Assembly (NCBI RefSeq): GCF_005116655.2
Contig: NZ_CP050698.1
Coordinates: 3,269,489-3,333,488 of the forward strand
Direction: 5' to 3'
Source of the DNA: Desulfosediminicola flagellatus
Lineage (GTDB): Bacteria; Desulfobacterota; Desulfobulbia; Desulfobulbales; Desulfocapsaceae
DNA length: 64,000 nucleotides
Shown: positions 1 to 8,132 of the stretch, in pieces
Layout of the letters: each line of letters opens with the position of its first letter
Position numbering within the stretch: position 1 is the first letter of the stretch
Made by a program: the position numbers and the translations under genes
Notes under the pieces: model-generated
Told to the model about the DNA's origin: nothing
What the model saw: the letters and a program-made list of their open reading frames with translations, nothing else
Databases searched by the model: none

Positions 1-434
1 GCTGTAGTCGTCATTCCAGCAGGGTCAGAACCTGCCCCTGGCTCGGTGAGAGCAAAGGCACCCGCCAGATAATCGCCGCTACAAATCTTAGAAATATACT
101 TATTCTTCTGCTCTTCACTACCAAGCGCCTGTATAACCTCGTTTACCATATTATTTACAGAAACAGTCACTGCGGTTGAGGCACAAGCACGCGAAATCTC
201 TGTCATGGCAACGCTAAATGCTATTACACCAGCTTCAGAGCCACCGTATTCATCCTTGATGTTTAGTCCCATAAGACCAAGTTCAGCGAGCTTTCTGATA
301 TTCTTATGAAATATCTTTTCACTCTGATCACTGCCCTTATCAAGTTCTGCTGCTACAGGTTCCAGTTCTGCCGCTGCAAAATCACGTGTCATTTCCTGTA
401 TCAGACGTTGTTCTTCCGTTAATTCAAAGTCCAT
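1..434 (-). CDS. acyl-CoA dehydrogenase, N-terminal part (cut by window edge)
   Basis: FAD-dependent dehydrogenation of an acyl-CoA, passing electrons to ETF. Only the first 144 codons are in the window; the gene runs off the left edge. The reading begins MDFELTEEQRLIQEMTRDFA, the usual family start, and reaches the flavin/substrate signature AFALTEPGAGSD at the edge. The catalytic glutamate would lie outside. It is the last visible gene of the leftward beta-oxidation operon, 28 nt after the crotonase stop. It is a different paralogue from the dehydrogenase at 8133, so the locus has two enzymes, perhaps for straight and branched short-chain acyl-CoAs (inference). Substrate cannot be decided from this fragment. 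Confidence 0.93.
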   Translation of the reverse strand, partial: MDFELTEEQRLIQEMTRDFAAAELEPVAAELDKGSDQSEKIFHKNIRKLAELGLMGLNIKDEYGGSEAGVIAFSVAMTEISRACASTAVTVSVNNMVNEVIQALGSEEQKNKYISKICSGDYLAGAFALTEPGAGSDPAGMTTT

Positions 435-462
435 ATGAGCCTACCTTTATAAAAATAGAAAA

Positions 463-1245
463 CTATTTCCCCTGGAAAGATGGTTTACGTTTCTCAAGAA
501 ATGCTTTCATACCTTCTTTCTGGTCTTCACTGGCAAAACACTGACCGAATTGAGTTGCCTCGTACCTATTTGCCCGTGTTATATCCATCTGCATGCCGTT
601 GTTAACCGTCTCTTTGCAAAGCCGGATTGCTATCGGCCCTTTTGCCGTGATTTTAGAGGCCATTACCCTGCATGTATCGAGCAATTCGTCAGTAGCCACC
701 ACTTTATTTACCAGGCCAATCCTTAAAGCCTCTGCTGCATCAATCATGTCACCCGTGTATAGGAGCTCACACGCAATGCCTTTGCCGACTATCCGTGGTA
801 ATCGCTGAGTGCCGCCAAAACCAGGGATCACACCGAGATTAACCTCAGGCTGACCAAACTTTGCGGTTTCAGAGGCGACCCGGATATCACAAGCAAGCGA
901 GAGTTCACATCCACCACCAAGCGCAAAACCATTAACCGCTGCAATAACCGGTTGTGGCGCATCTTCGATTGCAGCCATAACCGCATGACCAAGCGCGCCG
1001 AACTCAGCACCCTCAAGACCGTTTAATTCCTGCATATACGAAATGTCAGCACCAGCAACAAATGCCTTTTCTCCACCACCTGTGAGAATAATCGCACCGA
1101 TTTCCTTTTCCTGGGCCAAAGTCTTAAAACAGTAAAGGAGTTCTTTTAACGTGTCGTAGTTCAAAGCATTAAGTGCTTTGGGGCGATCAATAACGACAAC
1201 AGCAACTGCCCCCTCTTTTTCCAAACGGACATTATGTAATTCCAT
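463..1245 (-). CDS. crt: enoyl-CoA hydratase (crotonase)
   Basis: Hydrates crotonyl-CoA to 3-hydroxybutyryl-CoA, the second step of butyryl-CoA oxidation. The protein is about 260 residues, normal for crotonases. It shows the oxyanion-hole segment GGEKAFVAGADI, the second segment NGFALGGGCELSLACD, and the catalytic-glutamate region FGQPEVNLGVIPGFGGTQRL. Two ATG codons are adjacent (1248 and 1245); AAGGAG lies 2 nt before the first and 5 nt before the second, so the second is preferred. It sits inside the thiolase-HBD operon, which fits a short-chain enoyl-CoA substrate. Confidence 0.94.
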   Translation of the reverse strand: MELHNVRLEKEGAVAVVVIDRPKALNALNYDTLKELLYCFKTLAQEKEIGAIILTGGGEKAFVAGADISYMQELNGLEGAEFGALGHAVMAAIEDAPQPVIAAVNGFALGGGCELSLACDIRVASETAKFGQPEVNLGVIPGFGGTQRLPRIVGKGIACELLYTGDMIDAAEALRIGLVNKVVATDELLDTCRVMASKITAKGPIAIRLCKETVNNGMQMDITRANRYEATQFGQCFASEDQKEGMKAFLEKRKPSFQGK

Positions 1246-1281
1246 CATTTCTCCTTAACCGGTTTAATCAGGAAACAAAGC

Positions 1282-2031
1282 TTATTCTGGCGAAATTGAG
1301 AATCGCCACGCACAGTACCAGTCATCCGGATGCTTATCCGGCGGACAGCCAATGCACTCTGTCGTTATTCGTGTATCAATTGCTCTGGCAAAATACGTAT
1401 ATTCAACAAGACCTGCTGATTTACATGGATAATCTGCCAATCCTTTTCGTTTTCTGGCACTCTGTACCCGGCAATCGTTCATCTGAAACACAAACGATTC
1501 AGGTGTCTCTTCGACAATCGACTGGGTATTTATATTAGCGTAAACTCGAAATCCCAGAGCTCTTTTCAAACCTGCAAGGCCGGGTTGCTGTCCGAGTTGC
1601 AGTTGCTCTCGAATTGATTCCGCCTCAAAAGGTGAAAACTGGGCCCAGCAGGAATCGTTACATCGCTTAGCCTCATTCATTCCTTCGGAGAACTCGATAG
1701 CCTGAAACCAGACACCATCATTTACCAACCAGTTTTTTGCGACACGCTCACGGAGTTCATGGAGTTGAGTATCTTCCATTGCCAGAAGCGGCTCAGGGAT
1801 TCCGTCAACCATGTCAAAACCAAATAGCTTTGCCAAATGCTTTAATTGTATTTGCGAACTTGTTTTGGCAGCATTATTCAGAATCTTAAATGCTTTATCT
1901 TCTCCCATCTGATGCCGCACTTCTGTATACCACAAGGCATGATGAATGATGATGCGGTGAAACAGATCCATCACATATTGTGCTGTCTGTTTTTGGTCCA
2001 GATCAGCTACACTGTCAGCGTTATCGAACAT
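1282..2031 (-). CDS. DUF6125 family protein, function unknown
   Basis: 249-residue soluble protein with no signal peptide. From memory it matches the DUF6125 family of anaerobic Desulfobacterota; its biochemical role is not known to me. The C-terminal third is cysteine-rich and the most family-like part: MNDCRVQSARKRKGL, then YPCKSAGLVEY, then TECIGCPPDKHPDDWYCAW. These conserved Cys residues could bind a metal or cofactor (inference). The start has a good ribosome site (CGGAGA). It lies between the M24 peptidase-like gene and crotonase in the same operon, tying it to acyl-CoA metabolism by context only. Confidence 0.7.
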   Translation of the reverse strand: MFDNADSVADLDQKQTAQYVMDLFHRIIIHHALWYTEVRHQMGEDKAFKILNNAAKTSSQIQLKHLAKLFGFDMVDGIPEPLLAMEDTQLHELRERVAKNWLVNDGVWFQAIEFSEGMNEAKRCNDSCWAQFSPFEAESIREQLQLGQQPGLAGLKRALGFRVYANINTQSIVEETPESFVFQMNDCRVQSARKRKGLADYPCKSAGLVEYTYFARAIDTRITTECIGCPPDKHPDDWYCAWRFSISPE

Positions 2032-2067
2032 AGGATTCTCCGAAAAAGGTGTGATAGCGTTTACCTC

Positions 2068-3267
2068 TTAGATAAAACGAATTTGATCATCGAGATGATG
2101 TAATCTTTCCAATCCCTTATCAGTTACACGATGTGTATTTTCTATACCAACAACGCCTACACCGGGAAAGATCATCTTAGGCTCAAGTGCTATAACCATA
2201 CCGGCCTCAAGTTTTAGCTTTTGCCCTTTTGCTATAAAGGGGAATTCGTCAAGTTCTAGACCGACACCATGCCCGGTGAATCGTATCTTTCGTTCGCCAA
2301 CTCCCATAAATTTTTCGCCGTAGCCTTTCTTCTCTGCAAGCGCAATCATCTGATCATACAACTCACCAGTCTCAACACCGGGCAGCGCTAATTTTGACGC
2401 TGCCTCCTGGATTTCCAGCATTGCCCTGTGAGCCTCGAGCAACTCATCCGGTAATTCACCAATAGCAAAGATTCTGGCGTGATCTGAAATGTAACCGTCC
2501 AGTGCGAAAACGTAATCCACCAGTATAGGCTCATTTTTACAGATTTTTTTAAACCCTGCACCCTGCCCTATAAGTCCGCTTACCCCTTCGCCACCGGTGG
2601 GTGAAGCAAGATAGCTCGGCACCGCAGCTGCGGGCCCGGACATCAGATGACCATAGAAGAGCTCACTGCCAAATAACCGCATACGAACAATTCCCTGATG
2701 GCCAAAACTTCGTGCATACGCTTCCAATTCTCCAGCTACTTCAACCTCTGTCCTGCCTTCCTTAAGTAATTCCGGTACTCTTGCAGCAACCTTGTCCGAA
2801 AGCGCGCAGGCCTTGCCGATAATTCCCAACTCATAATCAGATTTCACAGCACGGATAAGACGAATATCAATTGAAACATCAACTATCTGCGAATCTTTAA
2901 ATATTGAATCGTACTGAAAGTAGAGGTTGGCAGGGAGAACATCCAGTTCCATTCCGATAGTTTTGGGCAGGACATATCCCCTTTCTACCAAAGCCTCAGG
3001 CATCTTCTTAGGGCTGACAAGGGAGACAACCTCATGCAACTCTGATTCTGCTACAGCCCGCTCATATTCTTTAAACACCATTAGCAGCGGAGCACCTTCA
3101 ACAGGAACATAGAGCCATCCCTGCTGAGAAGTACCTGAGAAATAGAACAGATCAGTTTTCTGGACTATCAACGCAGCATCACAATCTTTCTTCTGCAAAG
3201 AGTGTTGAAGCTTTTCTACTCTTGCATAAAGTTCAGAAGCAGGTGTCACTTGTCTGGAATAATCCAT
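2068..3267 (-). CDS. M24 family metallopeptidase (Xaa-Pro aminopeptidase / creatinase-like)
   Basis: About 399 residues: an N-terminal creatinase-type domain followed by a C-terminal pita-bread domain. The metal ligands of M24 enzymes can be followed in order: Asp in ILVDYVF, Asp in YISDHARIF, His in FTGHGVGLELDE, Glu in IALEPKMIFPG and Glu in VGIENTHRV. The metal centre therefore looks intact. The reading frame could start at a TTG (3282), but the ATG at 3267 follows AGAGGAG and is chosen. Its place inside a beta-oxidation operon is odd for a peptidase; it may be an amidase/hydrolase acting on a pathway-related compound (inference). Confidence 0.85.
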   Translation of the reverse strand: MDYSRQVTPASELYARVEKLQHSLQKKDCDAALIVQKTDLFYFSGTSQQGWLYVPVEGAPLLMVFKEYERAVAESELHEVVSLVSPKKMPEALVERGYVLPKTIGMELDVLPANLYFQYDSIFKDSQIVDVSIDIRLIRAVKSDYELGIIGKACALSDKVAARVPELLKEGRTEVEVAGELEAYARSFGHQGIVRMRLFGSELFYGHLMSGPAAAVPSYLASPTGGEGVSGLIGQGAGFKKICKNEPILVDYVFALDGYISDHARIFAIGELPDELLEAHRAMLEIQEAASKLALPGVETGELYDQMIALAEKKGYGEKFMGVGERKIRFTGHGVGLELDEFPFIAKGQKLKLEAGMVIALEPKMIFPGVGVVGIENTHRVTDKGLERLHHLDDQIRFI

Positions 3268-3342
3268 CACACTCCTCTTCAAATTCCTGAATCTTCATCT
3301 GCAATTGCCTTTCGTTGTACCCAGGTTGCTAATTACCGTTTT

Positions 3343-4191
3343 TCAATACTCATAAAAACCTTTGCCGACTTTCCGACCTAAATACCCCGCCTCTACGTAT
3401 TTTCTCAGTAGTGGGCATGGGCGATACTTAGAATCCTTAAAGCCGTCATACAATGTATCCATAATCGCAAGGCATGTATCAAGCCCTATCAGATCCGCAA
3501 GTGCAAGCGGTCCCATCGGGTGATTCATACCAAGCATCATAACCGTATCAATGTCTTCTTTTTTGCCTACGCCCTGATAGAGACAAAAGATCGCCTCGTT
3601 GATCATCGGCATGAGTATTCTATTGGCGATAAACCCTGGGAAGTCATTGGCCTCAGCTGGTGTCTTGCCAAATTTTTCACAGAGATCCCATGTGATTTTA
3701 AAGGTCTCATCCGAGGTGGGCAGGCCTTTGATAACCTCAACAAGCTTCATAACAGGTACAGGATTCATAAAATGCATGCCAATTACCTTTTCAGGTCGTT
3801 TGGTCTGCGCAGCAATCCTGCCAATAGGAATGGATGAGGTATTTGTACCAAGAATCACATGGGCAGGGCAAATTTTATCCAGATCCTGAAAGACCTTGAA
3901 TTTTAAATCTTCGCGCTCTGTAGCAGCCTCTACCACATAATCAACCTCGGCCATATCCTCGAGGTTTGTGGTGATCTTGATACGCGCCAGGGTCGCATTT
4001 CGATCGTCATCAGTAATTTTGCCCTTATCGACCATACGATTCAGGTTGCGTGCGATGTTAGCCAGCCCGTTCTCCGCAAATTCCTGCTTAATGTCACTCA
4101 TCAGAACATTAAGGCCACTCGCGGCTGCAACCTGTGCGATACCGTTACCCATCTGACCTGATCCAACAACCCCAAATGCTTTCACGTTCAT
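3343..4191 (-). CDS. hbd: 3-hydroxybutyryl-CoA dehydrogenase
   Basis: NAD(P)-dependent oxidation of 3-hydroxybutyryl-CoA to acetoacetyl-CoA. The 282-residue length is typical of the short monofunctional enzymes. The Rossmann motif GVVGSGQMGNGIAQVAAASG is at the N terminus; the catalytic His lies in GMHFMNPVPVMKLVEVI; the dimer helix region NDFPGFIANRILMPMINEA follows. The ATG is preceded by GAGGGACG. It is the second gene of the leftward operon, separated from the thiolase gene by a 149-bp spacer holding a long hairpin. Confidence 0.95.
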   Translation of the reverse strand: MNVKAFGVVGSGQMGNGIAQVAAASGLNVLMSDIKQEFAENGLANIARNLNRMVDKGKITDDDRNATLARIKITTNLEDMAEVDYVVEAATEREDLKFKVFQDLDKICPAHVILGTNTSSIPIGRIAAQTKRPEKVIGMHFMNPVPVMKLVEVIKGLPTSDETFKITWDLCEKFGKTPAEANDFPGFIANRILMPMINEAIFCLYQGVGKKEDIDTVMMLGMNHPMGPLALADLIGLDTCLAIMDTLYDGFKDSKYRPCPLLRKYVEAGYLGRKVGKGFYEY

Positions 4192-4263
4192 ATCGTCCCT
4201 CGAATTTTCCCGATGATTTTATATTTTTCTAAATTCTACTTTTCGGAGGCCAACAATTTGTTT

Positions 4264-4315
4264 GAGAGTCACCATTTTACTCAAATCAAGGAATGTGAGA
4301 AAAATGGGTACTCTC
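4264..4315 (-). other. intercistronic stem-loop between thiolase and hbd
   Basis: Arms 4264-4282 and 4297-4315 are complementary at 16 of 19 positions, around a 14-nt loop. There is no following U-run on the minus strand, so a terminator is unlikely. It could be an mRNA-processing or stabilising hairpin separating thiolase from the downstream genes. Confidence 0.6.
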
Positions 4316-4340
4316 TAACGAGTTTACATTCCGAAACTTA

Positions 4341-5516
4341 CTAGCGTTTAACGATAAGCGCTACAGCCTCACCACCACCAAGACACAATGAAGTAAGACC
4401 ACGCTTTACATCACGCCGTTTCATCTCATATATGAGATCTGTCAGTAACCTGGCCCCACTTGCACCAATAGGATGGCCGATTGCAACACTGCCGCCATTA
4501 ACGTTTACCTTCGAGACGTCAAGCTCAAGTACCCTGTTAATTCCTACTGATGTGCCGCTGAATGCTTCGTTGATCTCAAACAGTTCTATATCATTTATTG
4601 ACAAGCCTTCTTTCTTTAACACTTTGGGGATAGCATATATTGGTGCCATTAAGACATACTTCAACTCGATACCATGAGAAGCCTGAGCGCCAATCTCAAC
4701 CAGGATTTCACAACCAAGTTCTTCTGCTTTTTCGCGACTCATAACTACCAAAGCCGCAGCGCCATCACTGATAATTGATGCGTTACCAGCGGTTCCTACG
4801 CCATCCTTTTTAAAGGCTGGACGCATTTTAGAAAGAGTATCGTAATCAGTAGGCTGAGGACATTCATCACGCGCAAACATCTTCGGTTCTTTTCCGCGCT
4901 GAGGGATCGGTACCGGAATTATCTGTTCATCAAACCTTCCCGATTGCACTGCTGCTATCGCTTTTTCGTACGATTCTGCTGCAAACTTATCCTGATCTAC
5001 ACGGTTGACTTTCCAGTTTTCACAAATCAACTCGTTGGACATACCCATATGGAAATCGTTAACCACATCCCATAAACCATCATGGACCATATGATCTTCT
5101 ATTTTGCCCGGCCCCATACGATAGCCCCACCGCGCTTTTTCCATGTAATATGGTGCCATACTCATATTTTCCATACCACCTGCAACAACCACGTCAGCGT
5201 CTCCACACTGAATAGCTTGGGCAGCCAGCATGACTGCTTTGAGCGATGAACCACACACTTTATTGACGGTAATAGCTTCTACCAGATCAGGAAGTTCAGC
5301 TTTTATCGCCGCCTGCTTTGCAGGATTCTGCCCATAGCCGCATGGCAGAACCATACCCATGATACATTCATTAACTTCTTCCCCGGCAATGCCTGCACGC
5401 TTAACCGCTTCTTTAATCACATGCGCTCCAAGATCAGTCGCACCAATCTTTGATAATGAACCACCAAAACTCCCTAGTGGAGTTCGTACTGCACTGACTA
5501 TCACAGCTTGTTTCAT
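4341..5516 (-). CDS. acetyl-CoA acetyltransferase (thiolase)
   Basis: Cleaves acetoacetyl-CoA with CoA to two acetyl-CoA, the last step of butyryl-CoA oxidation; the reverse condensation is also possible. It has 391 residues, the normal length. The nucleophile Cys88 is in VNKVCGSSLKA, the catalytic His348 in GHPIGASGAR and the acid-base Cys378 in SLCLGGGEAVA. The ATG follows GAGGAAAGCT. It is the first gene of the leftward operon and is read from the divergent control region at 5517-6063, so it is probably repressed by a TetR protein at the operator 5677-5694. Confidence 0.95.
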   Translation of the reverse strand: MKQAVIVSAVRTPLGSFGGSLSKIGATDLGAHVIKEAVKRAGIAGEEVNECIMGMVLPCGYGQNPAKQAAIKAELPDLVEAITVNKVCGSSLKAVMLAAQAIQCGDADVVVAGGMENMSMAPYYMEKARWGYRMGPGKIEDHMVHDGLWDVVNDFHMGMSNELICENWKVNRVDQDKFAAESYEKAIAAVQSGRFDEQIIPVPIPQRGKEPKMFARDECPQPTDYDTLSKMRPAFKKDGVGTAGNASIISDGAAALVVMSREKAEELGCEILVEIGAQASHGIELKYVLMAPIYAIPKVLKKEGLSINDIELFEINEAFSGTSVGINRVLELDVSKVNVNGGSVAIGHPIGASGARLLTDLIYEMKRRDVKRGLTSLCLGGGEAVALIVKR

Positions 5517-5676
5517 AGCTTTCCTCTCTAAATTGGTTCGTTTGACTGAACTGACGTGCTGTTTCTATACGAGCTGGTTACCTACAAAATACAGTAACCA
5601 TATCCCTTTGAGCGCATTGGGAGAATTTTCTTCTTGATTCTCTATCGATTTCATTGTTTAATCGAACAAAATAAAA

Positions 5677-5736
5677 ACCGACCAAGCGCTCGCTCTCCAT
5701 ATTGACGATGTTTATTCATACGGAGGTTTTTGTCAA
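5677..5736 (-). promoter_or_regulatory. leftward promoter with TetR-type operator (thiolase operon)
   Basis: Minus-strand TTGACA occupies 5736-5731, with a weak AT-rich -10 about 17 nt on. The operator-like sequence ACCGACCAAGCGCTCGCT lies at 5677-5694, starting 42 nt downstream of the -35. It differs at two positions from the copy at 5961-5978. The remainder of the 547-bp divergent region (5517-6063) is AT-rich and shows no coding sequence. Confidence 0.65.
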
Positions 5737-5920
5737 TCATTTTCCGGCATCATCAAAATATTTCCTAACAGTGAGAGTGAAATATTAATCGGTTCATAAT
5801 GTTAACATTCAAAGATCAGGCGAACGAAAAACGTACAGGCTACAATTGTATATGTAGACAGGTAATCTGGTAGAATATTTATCTGTACTATGTATTTTTT
5901 CGAGGTTTTACAAATTTTCT

Positions 5921-5978
5921 TTGACAAACAATATGATTTGTTTTCTAGTTGCATTAATAAACCGACCGAGCGCTCGGT
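5921..5978 (+). promoter_or_regulatory. rightward promoter with TetR-type operator (acyl-CoA synthetase operon)
   Basis: TTGACA at 5921-5926, 17-nt spacer, TCTAGT at 5944-5949 (4 of 6 to TATAAT). The operator ACCGACCGAGCGCTCGGT is at 5961-5978; its last 14 bases (5965-5978) form a perfect palindrome, typical of TetR family sites. It begins 40 nt downstream of the -35, mirroring the leftward copy. Binding would block the start region of the transcript. The TetR gene at 11563 is the obvious candidate regulator (inference). Confidence 0.7.
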
Positions 5979-6063
5979 ATTATATTTTTCAGTTTATGTA
6001 GCACGGCCAAATTAAGGCCCGGGTGTGGTGTGCATCTCTTAACTTGAACTGCAAGGAGTCATT

Positions 6064-7830
6064 ATGAGTATGGTAAATCTGTACAAAGAGGTAATGGACC
6101 TCAACATGATGGATGACAACGACCAGAAAGAAGCGGTTGCAAAAGCTTTTTTCGAAAAGCTCAACGCGATGGAACTTCCAGAGAAATTTAACTGGGCTGA
6201 AGAAATTTTTGAAGGCTTGCATGTAAAAGATCGCCCTGACCACACCGCCCTTATCTGGGCCGATATTCACACTGAAGAAAGCCAAAGCTACTCCTACAAA
6301 GAGTTGGCAGATCGCGGCAACCAATGTCTGAACAAGCTTCATAGTGCCGGTATGGATATGGGCGATAACATGTACATGATGACTCCGATTGTACCTGAGA
6401 CCTGGTTTGCAAGTTATGCTTGTGTAAAGGGCGGCATAGTAACCGTACCGACCGCTACCACTATGACTGTTCGTGAACTGCAATTCCGTTTTGAGACCTA
6501 CGCACCAAGCTGTATCCTGGCCGATGAAATTTATGCAGACATCATGGATGAAGCTCTTAAGCTGACTGGAATTACACCTAAAATCAAGATCGTTCTCGGC
6601 GAAAAAGACGGTTGGGTTAGCTATCGTCAGCTTAACGACGAAAAAACAATGGCAAAAGCAGCACCTACTGGCTCCAGAGATTTGTTATTCTGTTTCTTCA
6701 CATCCGGAACCACCGGCCTGCCAAAACGCGTTGGCCATACAGCAACGTCCTATCCACTAGGTCATATCTCAACAGCAGTTATGGTCGGTATTCGTCCTGA
6801 CGATGTACATCATAACCTCAGTGCTCCCGGTTGGGCTAAATGGGCATGGTCAAGCTTCTTTGCTCCATTAAACGTTGGCGCAACCGTCGCCGGTTTTAAC
6901 TTTAAAGCGCTTGATGGCCCCAAATACCTGACCGCAATTGCAAAGCATAAGGTTTCTACCTTCTGCGCTCCACCTACCGCATGGAGAATGTTCATTAATC
7001 AGGATCTTACCAAATACGACCTCTCTTCACTGAGACAATCCGTAGGTGCAGGCGAACCATTAAACCCTGAAGTAATTTCTAAGTGGAAAGAGCTGACTGG
7101 TACAGAAATACGCGATTTTTATGGTCAGACAGAATCAACAGCAATGATTGGTAATGCTCCATGGATGGCTGGCAAAATGCGCAGCGGATCATTTGGCAGC
7201 CCGTCATTTATGTACGACGTGACCCTTGCCGATGATGAAGGCAATGAAATAACCAAAGCAGATGAGCCAGGCCATATCGTAGTTCGTCTTGATCGCTGGA
7301 GAAGCCTCGGCTTATTTACCGAATATATTGGAACTCCTGAAAAGATGGCCAGTGTCTTCGTCGACAACTTCTATTACACCGGTGACAAAGCTTCGATTGA
7401 TGAAGATGGGTACTGGTGGTTTGTCGGACGTAGTGACGATGTTATTAAGTCTTCAGATTTCCGCATCGGACCGTTTGAGGTCGAAAGTGCACTGATTGAG
7501 CATGACGCTGTTGGAGAATCTGCGGTTGTCGGTATCCCTGATCCTAAACGTCATCAGCTTGTAAAGGCCTTCGTTATCTTAAAAGAAGGTTTTGAGCCAT
7601 CAGAACAACTTGCTCTTGACCTGTTCAAACATACCATCGACATCCTGGCGAAATTCAAGATTCCTCGCATAATCGAATTTGTCCCAGAGTTGCCGAAAAC
7701 TCTTAGCGGCAAGATCAGACGAGTCGAGCTCCGCCAGAACGAGACAGACAAAAAAGAAGCCGGTAAAGCAGGCGAAAAACAAGAATACTTTTATTGGAAT
7801 TTCCCAGAGTTAAGCTCCAAGAAGAAGTAA
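6064..7830 (+). CDS. medium/short-chain acyl-CoA synthetase (ACSM-like)
   Basis: Activates a short fatty acid to its CoA thioester with ATP, feeding the beta-oxidation genes around it. The 588 residues show the full ANL-superfamily set: P-loop FFTSGTTGLPK (Lys221), substrate/AMP motif DFYGQTEST, the hinge-region run YTGDKASIDEDGYWWFVGRSDDVIK, and the C-terminal catalytic lysine in PKTLSGKIRR (about Lys550). The N-terminal part resembles medium-chain/acetyl-CoA-synthetase-like enzymes rather than long-chain FadD. The ATG follows AAGGAG. It is the first gene of the rightward operon, controlled from the operator at 5961. With no CoA-transferase in view, this is the likely entry enzyme for butyrate/isobutyrate (inference). 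Confidence 0.92.
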   Translation: MSMVNLYKEVMDLNMMDDNDQKEAVAKAFFEKLNAMELPEKFNWAEEIFEGLHVKDRPDHTALIWADIHTEESQSYSYKELADRGNQCLNKLHSAGMDMGDNMYMMTPIVPETWFASYACVKGGIVTVPTATTMTVRELQFRFETYAPSCILADEIYADIMDEALKLTGITPKIKIVLGEKDGWVSYRQLNDEKTMAKAAPTGSRDLLFCFFTSGTTGLPKRVGHTATSYPLGHISTAVMVGIRPDDVHHNLSAPGWAKWAWSSFFAPLNVGATVAGFNFKALDGPKYLTAIAKHKVSTFCAPPTAWRMFINQDLTKYDLSSLRQSVGAGEPLNPEVISKWKELTGTEIRDFYGQTESTAMIGNAPWMAGKMRSGSFGSPSFMYDVTLADDEGNEITKADEPGHIVVRLDRWRSLGLFTEYIGTPEKMASVFVDNFYYTGDKASIDEDGYWWFVGRSDDVIKSSDFRIGPFEVESALIEHDAVGESAVVGIPDPKRHQLVKAFVILKEGFEPSEQLALDLFKHTIDILAKFKIPRIIEFVPELPKTLSGKIRRVELRQNETDKKEAGKAGEKQEYFYWNFPELSSKKK

Positions 7831-7861
7831 TCAGCAATTGTTAGATCGAATAATTGTAGCT

Positions 7862-7986
7862 CTGGAAAGATGGAATTTTGTTCGATATCAAGGCGCGAAA
7901 AAATTTTAACCACAGGCGTATAAACAATACTCCGAGGATTAAAATTTTTAAGCAACGATGATAGCGGGCAAAAGGACACTTTCCAG
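7862..7986 (+). repeat. dispersed palindromic element, copy 1
   Basis: A 125-bp imperfect palindrome bounded by CTGGAAAG (7862-7869) and CTTTCCAG (7979-7986). It contains the core AATTTTGTTCGATATCAAGG and a central hairpin GGCGTAT/ATACTCC with one mismatch. The same layout recurs at 9464-9602, and related sequence at 9281-9405 and 43067-43215. It lies in the spacer between the synthetase and acyl-CoA dehydrogenase genes. No coding capacity is seen. Confidence 0.7.
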
Positions 7987-8000
7987 GCACAATTAAGATT

Positions 8001-8092
8001 CATTCTACACCCGGCTGGCTTAGATCCGGCCCCTGTACCACCGCCCACTGGAACAGTTAGTCGTCGAAGACTCCTCCACCGGGTGTAGAATG
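8001..8092 (+). promoter_or_regulatory. long perfect stem in the acyl-CoA dehydrogenase leader
   Basis: CATTCTACACCCGG (8001-8014) and CCGGGTGTAGAATG (8079-8092) pair perfectly over 14 bp and enclose 64 nt, with a further 3-bp extension after a bulged C. The stem closes 40 nt before the ATG of the dehydrogenase gene at 8133. No U-run follows. It could be an RNA structure controlling translation or stability, or a mobile-element end. I do not recognise a known riboswitch. Together with copy 1 of the palindrome it fills the 302-bp spacer 7831-8132. Confidence 0.6.
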
Positions 8093-8132
8093 GTTATTTT
8101 CAATTTTTTTAGATTTATTCGGAGTAGACGAT

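Noticed and set aside
5989..6483. Open frame of 164 codons on the minus strand
   Set aside because: It overlaps the acyl-CoA synthetase gene, whose motifs are clear; the antisense protein has no family features.
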